This document shows positions 36,501 through 48,512 of a DNA stretch of 64,000 bases, one piece after another. This DNA comes from Fragilaria crotonensis. Its lineage: Eukaryota; Bacillariophyta; Fragilariophyceae; Fragilariales; Fragilariaceae. The stretch is taken from positions 1 through 64,000 of the forward strand of contig JAKSYS010000266.1 of the NCBI GenBank assembly GCA_022925895.1, read 5' to 3'. Below the pieces are notes generated by a model. It made no database searches, was not told the DNA's origin, and worked only from the letters and a program-made list of their open reading frames with translations. A program made the position numbers and the translations under genes. Each line of letters opens with the position of its first letter. Position 1 is the first letter of the stretch.

Positions 36501-36865
36501 CTCGATTCTCGTACAACAGTTCTATACACCCTCGTCTGTTCAGAGGAAATGCCTTTTGTTGGTGGTCAGTTTTAATTGTTGTTGTATTGCAGATCGCCAT
36601 CACCTACATCCCAGGTCTCAACAGCGTCATTTTCAACATGGCTCCTATGGACGGGACTTTGTGGTTCGTCACTTTCCTTGGCATGCTAATTACTTTCCTT
36701 GTCATGGAGGCGGAAAAGGCTCTTCGTCGTTACCTAAAGGACCATGGATCGGACACTGATGATAGAGTTACATCTCCCATCTTTGATCAAAAGGTCGTCA
36801 GCGACGGCCACGTGAACCTTCCAGACGGTGCCTCGCGGTTGGGGCTTGAGGAGCTCAAGAGTTAA
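33535..36865 (+). CDS. P2-type cation-transporting ATPase, three exons
   Basis: Exons 33535-35923, 35998-36192 and 36279-36865 join in frame at GT-AG introns of 74 and 86 bp to give 1056 residues. It is an ATP-driven cation pump. Visible in order: cation-ATPase N domain (about 20-90), actuator domain with LTGESVP (about 196), IPEGL (about 317-321) on the fourth membrane segment, phosphorylation site DKTGTLTQ (D361), an N domain with KGAPDRM, hinge GDGVNDAP (752-759) and six C-terminal membrane segments. The sequence after the hinge ([20 protein letters not shown]) resembles prokaryotic PMA1/PacL-like and related algal pumps more than SERCA: the Thr-Asp pair expected in SERCA's sixth segment is absent. 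Ca2+, Na+ or another cation cannot be decided from sequence. Reading through intron 1 hits a stop after 17 codons, supporting splicing. Confidence 0.88.
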
Positions 36866-37970
36866 AGCTTGCAGCCAGGGTGCAGATCCGATTAGTCTAG
36901 TATTTACATGTAGTAGAATGAAGTGAAATGACGTCATGTCGTCCCAATCACTGCGTACTACCTTACCAGTACTGTACTGGATTACAGTATTGTATCTCCT
37001 TTAAGGACATAATTACTTGCTGTATAAAAATGTACGGAGTACTGTACTGGTTTGTGGAGGCGCATCACAAATAGTGACCTCGTGAATGACGTCATATCAC
37101 TGCATTCCAAGGAGATCTTTCGCAGCACTTATGTTTATGTACTTCAGATATGCATATATGAATCATATGTAATATAAGGTATAAGGCCACCGGTGGCACA
37201 CCTTTAATTTTTTTGCCCTATGGCGTAGTGGCAAGAATTTAGCGTCGCTGGTTTTCACGCATTGGATTGAACTCTCGACCCCTTGGCTTGGACTCCTTGA
37301 AAACAGAACATCCAACCGAGATCTCAAATAAATGTATCCGACATAACTTACATTCCTATTTTGAAGCGATGAAGAGCACAACTAGTAAAAACTATAAGCA
37401 TGTAACTATCAAGTATAAGGACCCACAGTTTGGAAATTGGATAATCACATGCGTCATTGTAAAAGGCAAGAATGTCATCGGCGTCCTCAGTACATCAGCA
37501 GTATCTCAATAACACTGTTGTACTTAGTCCATTCTTCTCCAATTAAATGTGTGCGCGTACTGAATGGAAGTTACTTTGAAAAGCATTCCGCAAGATTCTG
37601 GTGAGTTCTGATGTGTGCAACAGTTATAATCCCCCGCTGCCGCAATGGTGATATGCCACGGACAAATGCTTCTTATTCAGCATTGACTCGACGTTTGACG
37701 TGTTCCTCATTACACTTTCATTCTCGCAGTAGACATGCGCAGGATCACCCTTCGACAACGGTAAGCCGAAACACCGCAACTTGAATCGTAGATGTTCAAT
37801 GGCTCAAGGCAGACCTTCAGCGCACTGAATTCTGCTGCTGAAACCTGCAGTATGACACTATCCACAAGAGGGTAGTATTGTACTGTGTGGGTCGAGTTCT
37901 CCTAATCATGAGCACAGCGGCAGCACGTAAAATAGATCTGGGATTTTTAGTCTCTATCGTGTTTTGTCGT
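36866..37970. other. Intergenic DNA after the ATPase, with a tRNA-like relic
   Basis: AT-rich, with TACTGTACTGG-type palindromic strings at 36955-37050. One degenerate tRNA-like stretch (described separately) is the only feature I can point to. Confidence 0.45.
37203..37290 (+). pseudogene. Degenerate tRNA-like sequence (possible SINE or tRNA pseudogene)
   Basis: TGGCGTAGTGG (about 37222) fits the RNA polymerase III A box and GGATTGAACTC about 40 bp downstream is a weak match to the B box. The D-arm string TAGTGGCAAGAATTTAGC resembles tRNA-Glu types, but I could not fold a convincing anticodon or acceptor stem. Likely a relic, or chance. Confidence 0.25.
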
Positions 37971-40264
37971 TCACTGACTGTCCACAGTATCAAAGAATGA
38001 TTGAGGAAGACAACCCGCCATCCGGAGTGAGATCGTCGAGTGACTTTGTTTTAGCATGCGAGCGTCAACGTAAGCCATGATCTCCATACAAGTACTCCGT
38101 CCTCTGGGCATTGGCATACGATGTGGGAGTGGCTCCTCAGCATAGCAATAGATTTCTGAAAAGTCTTCTCGCTTTGTGCGAAAGTCCCCGTAATCCGTCC
38201 GTGATAATTCTGGCGACAGGTATAGCGTTAGTTTTGGATGACATTTGAGGAATGCAAAGATACGTAGTAATTGGTCTAGGTGACTCTCATGTGGATTTGC
38301 TCGGTACTGTAACAGCAGCGGTACCTCAGCCAAGCAGTTCATCAACCCTGCCAATCTCAGTTGAGCAGCGGAGAACGTCAATCAACTCCTGGAAATACGT
38401 CGTGCCATTGGAATTATATTCTTCGGTGATATCCAACTCTGGGGAATATGTGATGTTCATCAGTGTGTCACTATTCGTAGTCGGTAATTTGTATCCTTTT
38501 CTCTTGATGGCTTCACTAACATTCTTCACTGCAGCCTTGTCATAGTCTTGGCTTGAAATTGCAAGACTCTTGATCGGTTTCTTCTGTAACTTTGCTCCAA
38601 GGTAATAAACATGCGGCTCTATCTTGTCGTTCTTAAAGCTAGTAGATGTACCTCGTATGATCTTCGCTAGTATTGCTCGTGCGTCGCAAGATAAGGCCAA
38701 AATGTCATCAACAAACATCATAACGTACTCGTAGAACATGTCTCCATCTGACTTCGTAGCTGTACGTCACCATACATATGGGTCAGCCATGGATGATTGA
38801 AAACCCATCAAAGAAAGTTTTCCCAAATTCGGGACCAGCTACCATCCAAAACTTCCCTTTGTTTGATGCTGTCAAGAAAGCCTTCTGAACTTCTGCTCTG
38901 AATACAGCCAAATCGTTCAAAGCAGCCAAAGATCTGAAGTATTCTCATGGAGTTGCGTGAAATCACCATATTGTACGTGACAGAAGCTGGAGCCCCTATC
39001 TTATGACCGTCGGCGCAGTACCTGGCCTTCCGTCAAAAGTTTTCACGAGGAGCTTAATGTCGAACACGCACAAGATGTCCAGTTATCTGGGTAATAACCC
39101 ACCAGAGTGGTGCTTGGATCTCGCTCCATCAAAGTCTTCGAATGCTATGCGGACATTTTGCATCTCGAGTTTGATTGCATCCATCCACAAGGTTTTTCCA
39201 TTTTCCCTGTCGATCTTGATTCCCTCTTTATATTTATGGGATTCTAGGTACCCTACTTGTGTGTATGTGCCCAATACTACTTTGACTTGACCTTTTGTAG
39301 CTAGTATCCGTTTTTGTTTCTGTAGAATATACGAAATCCGCCATGCGAGAGCTGGTCCATCTTCGAGCATGTATGCTTTGCATACACAACAAGCTCCACC
39401 GGATAGGATTCTTTGGGGTCTTTGAGTGAGACCCAATCACTAGATCCATTAGTGCGCCATTCAACCAGCAACTCGCTTAGTGGTCTGCTTTCGTCCACAT
39501 GAGTTTACGTAAGTTAATGGCTGTTGGGAATCGCATCGTGCAAGGTGCAATGGTCCATAACTGATGAAGAACATCATTTGCCGTCTACCCTCTTCATCAA
39601 CCTGCGCCATCAAGTTCTCTGCAATTAGAATTGCCAGTAACTCTTCAATGTGTTCATCCAAGTACTCATTGGGTTGGCACGTGCAATTCCCGCTGGCCGA
39701 CCATATTTGTCACGAACTCGTCATTTGCGGACAGCAGTTGCATGCACCATTTCACCCTCTGATCTTCGTTACCTTGCCATTTCCGTACCAACGTGTGGGC
39801 CCAAGGTCACTTCTGTGCGAAGGTTCGTTTTTTCGGGAAAAAACCTCCGACAGCGTGCTTGAATAACACATGTTTTCCCATCCCTTTTTCAAAAGTTAAC
39901 TGGTCACGACCCTTCCTAATTATGGAACTTCCCCAAGATCGTCATTCCTTTTGCATTCTAGTACATATTGTTTCACCGATCAAAGCATTTGTTTTGTCTC
40001 CGAATTCTGACTGTGATCTCCTTCCAAGTGGCGAGCGCTCACGCTCTGGGGTGAAGCAATGAGAATGGAGGGTCCACAATCGTCCACGAAGATGGATACG
40101 CACAAATACCGAAGAATGGTATACAATTCTCTCAGCAATGGCGTTCTGCGTTCAAAGTAGGCGGCACCAGCACGTAGTTGCTTGGGTGAGTTGGACAGTG
40201 TTGTGTAGATGCTTTCGTAACAATAAACCTTGTACCTCTTTCCCTTACAATCAATGACCAACAA
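37971..40264 (-). pseudogene. Ty1/copia retrotransposon polyprotein remnant
   Basis: Reading leftward: a degraded integrase-like region (about 40260-39700), the pre-RT segment SSDWVSLKDPKESYPVE (about 39430), the RT N-terminal part TLWMDAIKLEMQNVRIAF (about 39150), the catalytic MMFVDDILALS (about 38710) and an RT/RNase H bridge with HLDQLLRIFAFLKCHPKLTL and EEPLPHRMPMPRGRS (38280-38080). These strings fit diatom copia (CoDi-type) polyproteins. Frames change repeatedly, some parts are missing and no LTRs were found, so the element is dead and truncated. Confidence 0.7.
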
Positions 40265-40791
40265 GAAGAGTACAATTGAAGTAATAAAGGGATTAAAGTA
40301 GAAGTTGTGTTCAGAATACAGGGGAAGTATTCCGAATTAGACTAGCTACATAGTGCCTCATTTAGTAACATGCTGTATGTCGGAGTGCATTTGCACCGGG
40401 CGGTACTGTATTGTAACAGCACGGTGCGTGTACACATACCATGGACAAAACAAAACTAAACAAAACCTACTAATCCTCGGGTTGTCACCACCTTGAGAAA
40501 GTACGGACTCAGGTATTTTATTACTATCTACTAACTCGAACGTGATCCGATCGATGTCGCCAGGACCCATCCAAAAGTAAAAAAACTAGAAATCAGTTTA
40601 ACGTGCTACCGCTATGCCCGAGAAGAAGGCATTCGACCCGCACAGATAGGAACTGCACTGGAGTATGCAGTAGCTATCGGCAATTCTCAACCGTACTTAC
40701 TGGTGCACACTGAAGTAATCTCTAATCGACCGCATGCCTGCAGTCACTCACCGCTTGGCGCGTCGATAACTTTCGCAAAAAGATTGGTGCA

Positions 40792-42497
40792 TTAATAGTA
40801 GACAACCCGTTTGTTGTGACTCCCAGAGAATGCTGCTTGTGCTCGGTGACATTGTTGGTATGTAATAATCTTGTACATGCTCTTCGTATAGCGAACGGTT
40901 TCAATAAACTTCTGTAAGTTGCCGCCTGACATGATCACGCCTCGAGGCTCCCGCCCGGGAACGTTCGTCGTGACCCATCCAAAAGTACTCATTGTACGAT
41001 CAAGCCCCCCGTCTGATGCAATGTATAGTCTCTCGCGTGATCGAAAGGCGCGCCAGACTTGTAAATTGTCCGCTACGTGTTCGACATCCGAAACCATCCT
41101 CCGTTATGTCAGTGGTGGTAATGTTTTCAAGTACACAAATAGCCTGAGATTTGTGCCATTCCCGGGGTCTTGAATAGAAGAAGAAGTTTCCTGGAACATC
41201 GAGCGGATATTGCCTTGGAATTGGTGTTCTGGCGGCTGCTTCCAGACTGGAACGTATCGTAAGTACGAAGATGAGACGTATCTTTTCCAAAGACGGCGTT
41301 GTGAGGATGACGGTGGTGCCTGATGTGGCCATCGCATTCGCTCTGTCCATTCTTGCGGAGGTTAACCATCTAGATACTACCTATGGTTTATGAGATTGGG
41401 TTGAACGGTGTCAATCATGTTACCTGAGGGTTGTATACTTTTTGAACTAGTACATGATGGATGCCCCGCTGCTGGCTAGGTGTGGATCAATTTAAGTGCT
41501 CATGTTGTATAAATGAATTGGTCCATCGGCCCTGCCTTACTTATACTTGGTTGTTCGGTCAGTGTGACCGACAGATTGTGTTTCGACAAACACTCCCGTA
41601 GCGAAAGAAGCCAAGAGGAAGTCAAATACGGAATCGCCTTATTGGGATGTTCAAGCAAATACTTGCCGATTCCAGCTTGTTCTGGTTGGAGATATTGGAG
41701 ATTCAGGAGAAAAAGAAGTTGTCCTGCTGCCGATTTTGAAAAGACAGCATTTCTTAAGAATTTCAAAGATTCAATACCGAGCTCACTATGCAAGTCTTTT
41801 AAGTCCAGACCGCCGAGTTCCGCAGGACCGTATCGTATTGAGGTTGTTGGTAAAGTACTGCACACGTTCATTTTTTTGAGGAGTGACGCGAGTACACGAG
41901 TCTGGATTGTTGAATGTTCTTCTTCAGATGCCGAAAGTGCTGCCAACCCATACCGCACGGTCGGGACATAAATTGATCGATGGAAAATGCGAGCATCAAT
42001 TGCCTTTATACAAAGGGAATGAAGGCGGGCCGCAAACGAGTCGGCTTTAGTTTTGTGTAATTGTATATGATCCGGGAAGCTGCCAGAAGGAGACAATTGA
42101 ACCACGCCAAGAACTTGCGAACATGTTTCCAATTGCATTTGCGGAATTGCTTGTTGTCGCGGAGAGCCAAAAGCATTCTTGCCTATGGTAATATTTGGAT
42201 CTTCGGAACCAATCGGGCGAGGGAATGGCCGACCATTCTTCTTCCACTCCCAGTTAACGATGTAGTACCAGCTGCAGTTCTTACAATTCAGAGAACCGCC
42301 TGAAAGAGAAAGGATGTGCTCCCATGTCTGAGCGATACGCTGCAGGTTCTCGATCATCATGTCCTCCAATGCAAAATCTGAGGAGTAGGGGTCGGTAAAC
42401 CCAGCTGATGTATCCTCAACAACGTAGGCGTCTAGCAGTCTAATGTGTTTCATTCTTGTACCGTTCGGAGACTCGAATGAAATTCGCTCTTGTGTTA
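40792..42497 (-). pseudogene. LINE-A copy 2, downstream part (RT motif C, thumb, start of RNase H)
   Basis: The minus-strand frame 42510-41500 continues the LINE-A RT: ERISFESPNGTRMKHIRLL, DAYVVEDTSAGF (motif C with one inserted residue, so the VDD is broken), ILSLSGGSLNCKNCSWY and FHRSIYVPTVRYGLAALSAS. All align by eye with copy 1 at 16.25-17.1 kb. Further pieces (RWPHQAPPSSSQRRLWKR near 41330; VSDVEHVADNLQVWRAFRSR then YIASDGG near 41090-41020) match 17.3-17.7 kb of copy 1. Similarity fades near 40.9 kb, so the RNase H remainder and the 3' end are lost. Its upstream part lies beyond the LINE-B insertion at 46031-46445. Confidence 0.85.
42479..42497 (+). repeat. Target-site duplication (left) of LINE-B
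   Basis: GAAATTCGCTCTTGTGTTA, repeated exactly at 46012-46030. Both copies encode the TQERIS residues of LINE-A on the minus strand. Confidence 0.92.
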
Positions 42498-45400
42498 AAA
42501 AACCAAACATCTATTTTACGTGCTGCCGCTTCTTCTGGAATCCGGAAGGTTGACTCGCACGACTGAACATACCCCGTGTAGGAGCACGTCCAATATGATT
42601 TCCACCCTGCTACATGTCCGTTCGTGTCGATTGGAAGTACGACCGAATTGATCGCACTCCTGCTAAAGTCTTGTTCTTAACTCTCCGCGTGCTTTCTCTG
42701 AACACTGGGGTATTCACTGTCAACCAATTTTGAATTGCCCATGTCGGTCGTTGCAATTGGTCCTGAAGTTGTCAACTTAGGAGTTCCTGTACTCTGGGCT
42801 TGTAGTGTCGACGATTGTCATATGCCGCTCGCAATTCCCTCTCCACTTCTCGCCTAAGTGCCTGGTTTTGAGTTTCTGTGTCGCGTCCGTGCAATTCTTC
42901 GTTTCATAATTTCCACAACTTCATCCAATGTTTCCAAATGTGTGTAATCGACTGGATTTGCCAGCATTGTCCCGTCCGTTTGTCGTCTGTACCCCGTTGC
43001 CGTCGCTCCCTCGCGTAATAATCATCTTGGGTTCTACTCCACTCATTGCCGAATCTCCCGTTAATAATTTGTCTCCACCCGATTGAGTTCTGTTGGGATA
43101 GTATCACGTGGTGCACATCTCTCCGGTATTCGTTTGGGTTCAGGACCATGTCGTCGTCTTCGCTTTGCATCCATGCAGTGCGGATTTTATTAAATGCCGA
43201 AGAGGTCTATATGTGTCCATCTTCGCGTGGAACTCTTCAAGCGATTCTATGAATTTCTTGCGCCACGTTTCTCGGCTGTCAGATCGACATCGAATAATGT
43301 GATCTCTATCTTCTTTGAAGCATTGATGGCATCCTGGGCACTGCCGTTTTCCATTGTCCTGTCGGTTGGCGTGTTTCAAGGTTGGAAGACATTTGTGGAC
43401 CATCTTTGTTAAATGGATTCGCTGTTTGATATCTTTTCTCATCGCTTTACCGTGTGCGCCCCAATTGACCATGTCCATTGTGTTGTCGTCAAAGTTATTC
43501 TTGATCTGAATATATTTCTTTAGAGGACCGCTCGTGGCTCGTCGTCGAATGTCTGTTGCATATTTCGCCGTTTGTGTGCCTTCCGGATATATCAAGAATG
43601 CCCCTGTGTGCTGTGTCATATAGGCGTACGGTCGTGGTTGGCCGAACCTTTTCCTGAAACGTTCGTGCCATGTCGTCTGCATCTACGTTCAACTGGGCTA
43701 AAAGATCTAGAAGGCTGTATGCTCGATTAGCGTCTTGATGTCCTTTCACATATACCAGCCAACTTGACGTTTGGTAATTGGAGCAAAGTGTTTCGGATTT
43801 TGACTAAGAGGTCCCACTCGGGTATCAATGGATTGAGTGGTGCCACGTCGGGTTGCTTGTAGACTCATTGGCTCCTTTCTTGCTGCCGGACTATTGTCAT
43901 CGCCTCTCCCGAAGATTGTGTCGAGCATGCTTTGGCTGTCTGTTCCTATAATGCCTGTCCATGTGCCGTCCATCGCAGTGAATTCCGCCAGGCGAATTAA
44001 GAATCTCAAGATAGAAAGCATTCCGCTACACTCGGCCCTGTACGAATCCATGACATGCCCTCGCGATGGGCCCATGCCTGTTGCTGCATGTTCTCCCTCC
44101 ATGTTGCTCAGCGTCCAGCCAAATGCGCCTGCGTTTCCATACTTTTCTGATCCGTCGCTTCCTGCAACAACGAATGCTTCTTGTAGATCAAGACATATTG
44201 TATATGCGTCCGCAATTAGTTCGGTATGTTGCAAAAGATCAGCTTCCCATGCCTCGAGTGAGTGTACATAATCCGCGAATGTTGCGATTGTCGGTTGCCT
44301 TTGGGTGGGAATCATCGCAGTTTTGTGAGTGATTTTCCACCGGTCGTATCCCTCGTCTTCGGTTTCTACTGGGATAGCACCTGTCGGAAGGTCTTTCCCT
44401 CGAACTGTTCTCGACGTCTGTTGGTAACACTGAGCGTTTTCTCTTCTGCAATATGCAAACGTGCCGCCAGAAATCCGCACGTACATCGAGTCAGGTGTGG
44501 CATACGCGAAGTGTTCGAATCAACTTTCCCGATGTCCCCTAGTCCATTTGCCCAGTGGTTGTCGAAGCGTACCGTCATTGTGACTCCACAATGAAATTGC
44601 CTTCTTCCATAGTTTCCATACTGCATTATTCGGTCGTTCTTGGTGAACAACCTTTATCAACTTTGCCTCAACACTTAATAATGAACGTTCTCCGTTAAGT
44701 TTGGTGTTGTCGAGTCGATCTCCCATCGTGGTAGCGAGGTCAGCTATTGTTAGAACGCCGAGATACATCCAGCAGTAATTGAGCTGACGTATCTCGTTTG
44801 GGGCGAATTGTTTTGATGCCAGTATATGATCGATTATGTAAGTGTCGTGTTCTCTCTCTAAAGGTGCAACTCTGTTTTGATCCACTTGTATTCCTGCCTT
44901 GATGTGTGATAAATATTTACGCAATGATGACAGCCACGGTGATTCCAAATGCACCAAGTCCACATGAACGTTTTCCAGTATTGGTGTTGCTATTCCCGCG
45001 CAGTATTGCGCCCACGCCACTGCGCACCGAAGCAAGCGACCTGCTTGTGTTTGGCTCCGCCACCAGCAGTGGAAGAGAAATAATTGAATTTGCCCGATAC
45101 CTTGCTGATCGTATAGATGCCTGAAATTAGCTCCGCCGAGTTCGAGTGGGCCGAATAATATTTCGCGTTTGGTATTCCGATTGTATCCGCACTTGGCGTA
45201 TATCACAGCCATCGCCTTTCATTGGATGTTTGTTAACTGTGCTTCCGTAAAGTGTGAATTTGCTAACGGATAACCAATGCTTGGCAGGTAGCATGCATAA
45301 TAGTATGTCCAAGCCTCTTCTCTTGTCAAAGTACAGTTCCACATGAATTCTACAGACCCGTTGCTTTTCCGTTTCAGCTGTCTATACTGCTCTTTTTGGG

Positions 45401-46011
45401 TTCCAGCTGGTTCTTTGTAATGTCCCAGCAGTGCTTTATGTGCCTCGCACGGTGACAAATATTTGAGGAGTTTTCCATCGCCTGTTGTTGAGTCTATGAC
45501 GTGTGCCGTGAGAACCGGCAATCCTGCTCCTGTGAACTGCCATGCCATAACGTGATACGAGCATTTGGTCAATTCCAAAGCTCCGCCTGTTGTGCTCAGG
45601 AGATTCGACCATATTTGTGCGTTTCTGCCTTCGTAGTTGATGAAGTACCGATTGTCGTGAGTGTTCTGTTTCCTCCTGAACAAATGTATTGGTTTGACCG
45701 TTGGAGTTGTCGACAAAGCCGACCATTCCAAGCTCAACTTTCTCCGATTTGTCTGGGGAATAATACACTGCTTTGTCTGCTTGTTTGTCGTAGCAATCGT
45801 ATAAAACACTGCTGGATAGGAAGCACCAGATGACAGGCGAGTTCCCACTGCCTTGTCCAGTGCCATAGATGGGTTGCGTTTGGCAATGGCTGTATCCTTC
45901 TTCGTCCAAGCCTAGCTCCGTTCTGATGTGATACTTTGCTTGTACAACGTACTAGAAGCGTTTGTCGATGTAACTGTTGCAGGCACACCAAATGTGCGAC
46001 TTGATACCATG
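42498..46011 (-). mobile_element. 5'-truncated non-LTR retrotransposon LINE-B, inserted in LINE-A
   Basis: A 3.5-kb insertion with a perfect 19-bp target-site duplication. On the minus strand it starts abruptly inside the RT domain, shortly before motif B, and runs to a 3' end reading GTTTGGTTTTTT next to the duplication. Truncation at the 5' end is typical of incomplete reverse transcription. The family is distinct from LINE-A although domain order (RT, RNase H, CCHC-like knuckle) is the same. Confidence 0.88.
42904..45990 (-). pseudogene. LINE-B ORF2 fragment: RT motifs B-C, RNase H, zinc knuckle
   Basis: Frames shift several times. Motif B is YGTGQGSGNSPVIWCF (about 45860), and the motif C position reads GFVDNSNGQTNTF (about 45720), with Asn where the second catalytic Asp is expected. 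Next come a thumb-like LLSTTGGALELTKCSYHVM (about 45600) and LFGPLELGGANFRHLYD. RNase H follows: GSDGSEKYGNAGAFGWTL (Asp), SYRAECSGML (Glu), GTDSQSML (Asp; 44300-43920) and, in another frame, KGHQDANRA with LNVDADD (43750-43680). A CPGCHQCFKEDRDHIIRC knuckle lies at about 43350-43300 and a charged C-terminal tail runs to 42904. The disrupted frames and the altered RT site make it inactive. Confidence 0.8.
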
Positions 46012-46030
46012 GAAATTCGCTCTTGTGTTA
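46012..46030 (+). repeat. Target-site duplication (right) of LINE-B
   Basis: Exact copy of the 19 bp at 42479-42497. Confidence 0.92.
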
Positions 46031-46445
46031 GCTTTTCAAGGGTATTGAGAAGTACAACAACAAGCGACAGCCGTGTGAGTCAAGTGTTCATATACCCAGG
46101 ACATCCCGGCAGCATGTTATAATAGAATTGGTTTTTTTTGGGAGGTGCCACTGCCTTGCTTGACCTGTGCCAAAAAGAGCTTCATCCTCTGTCCCAGAAT
46201 ATTGTTGTATCGAAACTCCATGCATCGTCTTCACAGCATACCGCATAAATTTTAGTGCAGATGAATGTGTGCTAATAGCAGTTTCTGGCGTTCCGCAGCG
46301 TCGAGCAGCGAGCATACCGAGGACTATAATTTGATCGTAACAAGCAGATGTGTCGTTATCGAAACGCGCCGTATTCATTTTTAAAATCCGCGAGAGATCT
46401 GATGTAAGCTGTGCCAACATGATTGGATCTAGTACCACGGACATA
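46031..46445 (-). pseudogene. LINE-A copy 2, upstream part (RT motifs A-B)
   Basis: The minus strand encodes LDPIMLAQLTSDLSRILK, motif A ARFDNDTSACYDQI, LAARRCG and FMRYAVKTMHGVS, then motif B FGTGQ with a frameshift, and after it LSLVVVLLNTLEKL up to the LINE-B target site. This matches 15.88-16.24 kb of copy 1. Upstream of about 46445 similarity stops abruptly, so the copy is 5' truncated or broken by other DNA. Confidence 0.85.
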
Positions 46446-47486
46446 TTGTAAGTCGTGACAAATATGCAGCCAGTGACAAACAGACCCAACAACTTGCCAC
46501 TGGAATGGAGAAAAGCATAGAAGACCAATGGACAGAAGTATTCTTGGTCAGAAAGCAAACTAACCAAAAACGCAATTCCTCACTCTCCAAAGTTGAGGAA
46601 AACACCCCACAAGTTAACATCATCTTCAAATTCAATCTGCTGGTTAATGACACTCCAGCATGTACCAGTTTGAAACCAATGGCAAAGAACCAGGCCTCAT
46701 AAAGTCCTCAGGCGGACAAAGTGTTCATCAATTGTCACTGTGGTTGTCATCATTTGACTTGCTCTTTTTCTCCCTGCTAGTAAGGAGTTGGGCGGGGCAT
46801 TCGAGCACAACATGAATCCATGGCATCATATGTGCAGAGACTCTGACAAGCTCCTGCTCAGCAGGCTGATCAGGCCCCGTCTTCCAGTTTGGGTGAAAGC
46901 AGTCTCTCTCACACTGAGCAGCACACCATCCATCCTTGGAGGATATTGATTGCAGGTAAACCAATGATAACAAGAGTGAGACTACAGTATCTGCCTAGTG
47001 GGGTCATCCTGCAAGTCATCCCACAGAACAGGGCTAAAAATGCCTTGCCCATCAGGCTTGGTCCAAATAACTTAAAAAAATTACTGGACAGTATGCAACA
47101 GGATAGCTGAAAGCATTATTTTTATTAAGAAAATTACATGACGTGAGATATTCAAGATATTTGAACTCCGGGCGATGTCTTACTGGATTACTGAATGACC
47201 AAAGGCAATACGTGAAAGGGTCCGTATCATACTGTGATAGACATGAACAAAGAGAGCTTATCTGTTGATTATGATCTGACTATTCAACAAAGCAAGGATG
47301 TGTCACCAGCAATAAATGTAAAGGTTCTTTCTTTATTGAGGATTACTAAGTTATCCGTCTTACTATACTGTTAACAATTCTCACACGAAGCCCTATCAAC
47401 ACTCCTCCACCATCAAGACGTGGCACATCCATATGACAGAGGCACCACGTCTGACAGTCCGAAGCGGATAGGGATCAGGATGTCGT
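46446..47486. other. Unassigned DNA, probably transposon relic, and SIT2 downstream flank
   Basis: Minus-strand pieces such as CFHPNWKTGPDQPAEQELVR (about 46900) and, further on, PLVSNWYMLECH (about 46660) read like degraded protein, possibly a transposase, but I cannot name it. From about 47340 the sequence resembles the 3' flank of SIT1 (AACAATTCTCACA, then ATCAACAC and CAAGACGTG), diverged. Confidence 0.35.
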
Positions 47487-48512
47487 TTATGCCAACGTCT
47501 CTACATTACCATCACGGGTCCCATCGGAATCAGTGCCTTCCGCACCACCATTCGCAACAGTCAAAGACTTGACGAACTGCGCCACGCTAGGGTCTTTCTC
47601 CAACAATGCTTTCAAACTCTCAGGGGCATGGTCGATAAAGTTCGGGAGCTTGACAATGTGTCCAGGACCATATTCAAGGACCGTGTTGTCATCCTTCATG
47701 TTGAGGCCGGCACGCTCCTCGGCAGTTCCAATGTACTCCTCATCGCGTTTGAAGCCAGCAATGGCCTTGTGAACATCTGCAATAACCCATGCTCCCTGAC
47801 AAAGGCCAGTAGCCTCCAACAAAAGGCAAATGCGAAGCAGAATGTACGTGATGGGGGAGGACATGAATGTGATTGGGAAGCAGGAGGCCACAAGCTGCCA
47901 AGCGATGGAGCCAATAATCGTGGTAATCAAGGCGCCAAGAAGACCGGTATCGAAGAGCTTCTGGACGCCGTCAGAGACACCGAAGACGTTCGTTTCACCC
48001 GGGGCGATCTCAACACTTGTAACTCGGGCCACAAAGAACATGCAAGAAACCACACAGAGTTGTCTCCCAACCATGAATCCGGGCAAGTTGCGCGCGTCGC
48101 CGCTGAAGAGCATGTGAGCAGTCTTCCTGGCAAAAATGTTGGAACCGCGGTCCTTTGCGCAAATCTTGGCAGTCGCAAAGAAGGCAATCTGCATGGCCTC
48201 GAGCATGCCGACAACACACAACAGGAATATGAAGACGAACACAGCAGCAATCGGAGGAATACCGTCCCACACAGTTGTCTTGCCCTCAAACAAGGCAGTG
48301 AAGGTAACTGCCAAAGCGAATCCCAAAACTACGATCGAAAACAAGCATCGCAACCAGAAGAAGATGTTCATGATTGCCGATCGAGGAGGCTCCTTGGATA
48401 CCACAGGCTCTTTGGCCAAGTAGCACACGATCATCTGAAGAACATAGGATGCATGCAACAACCCTGTGAACTCGATGGTCATTGAAACCCAGAAGACAGC
48501 TGACATGAAGTA

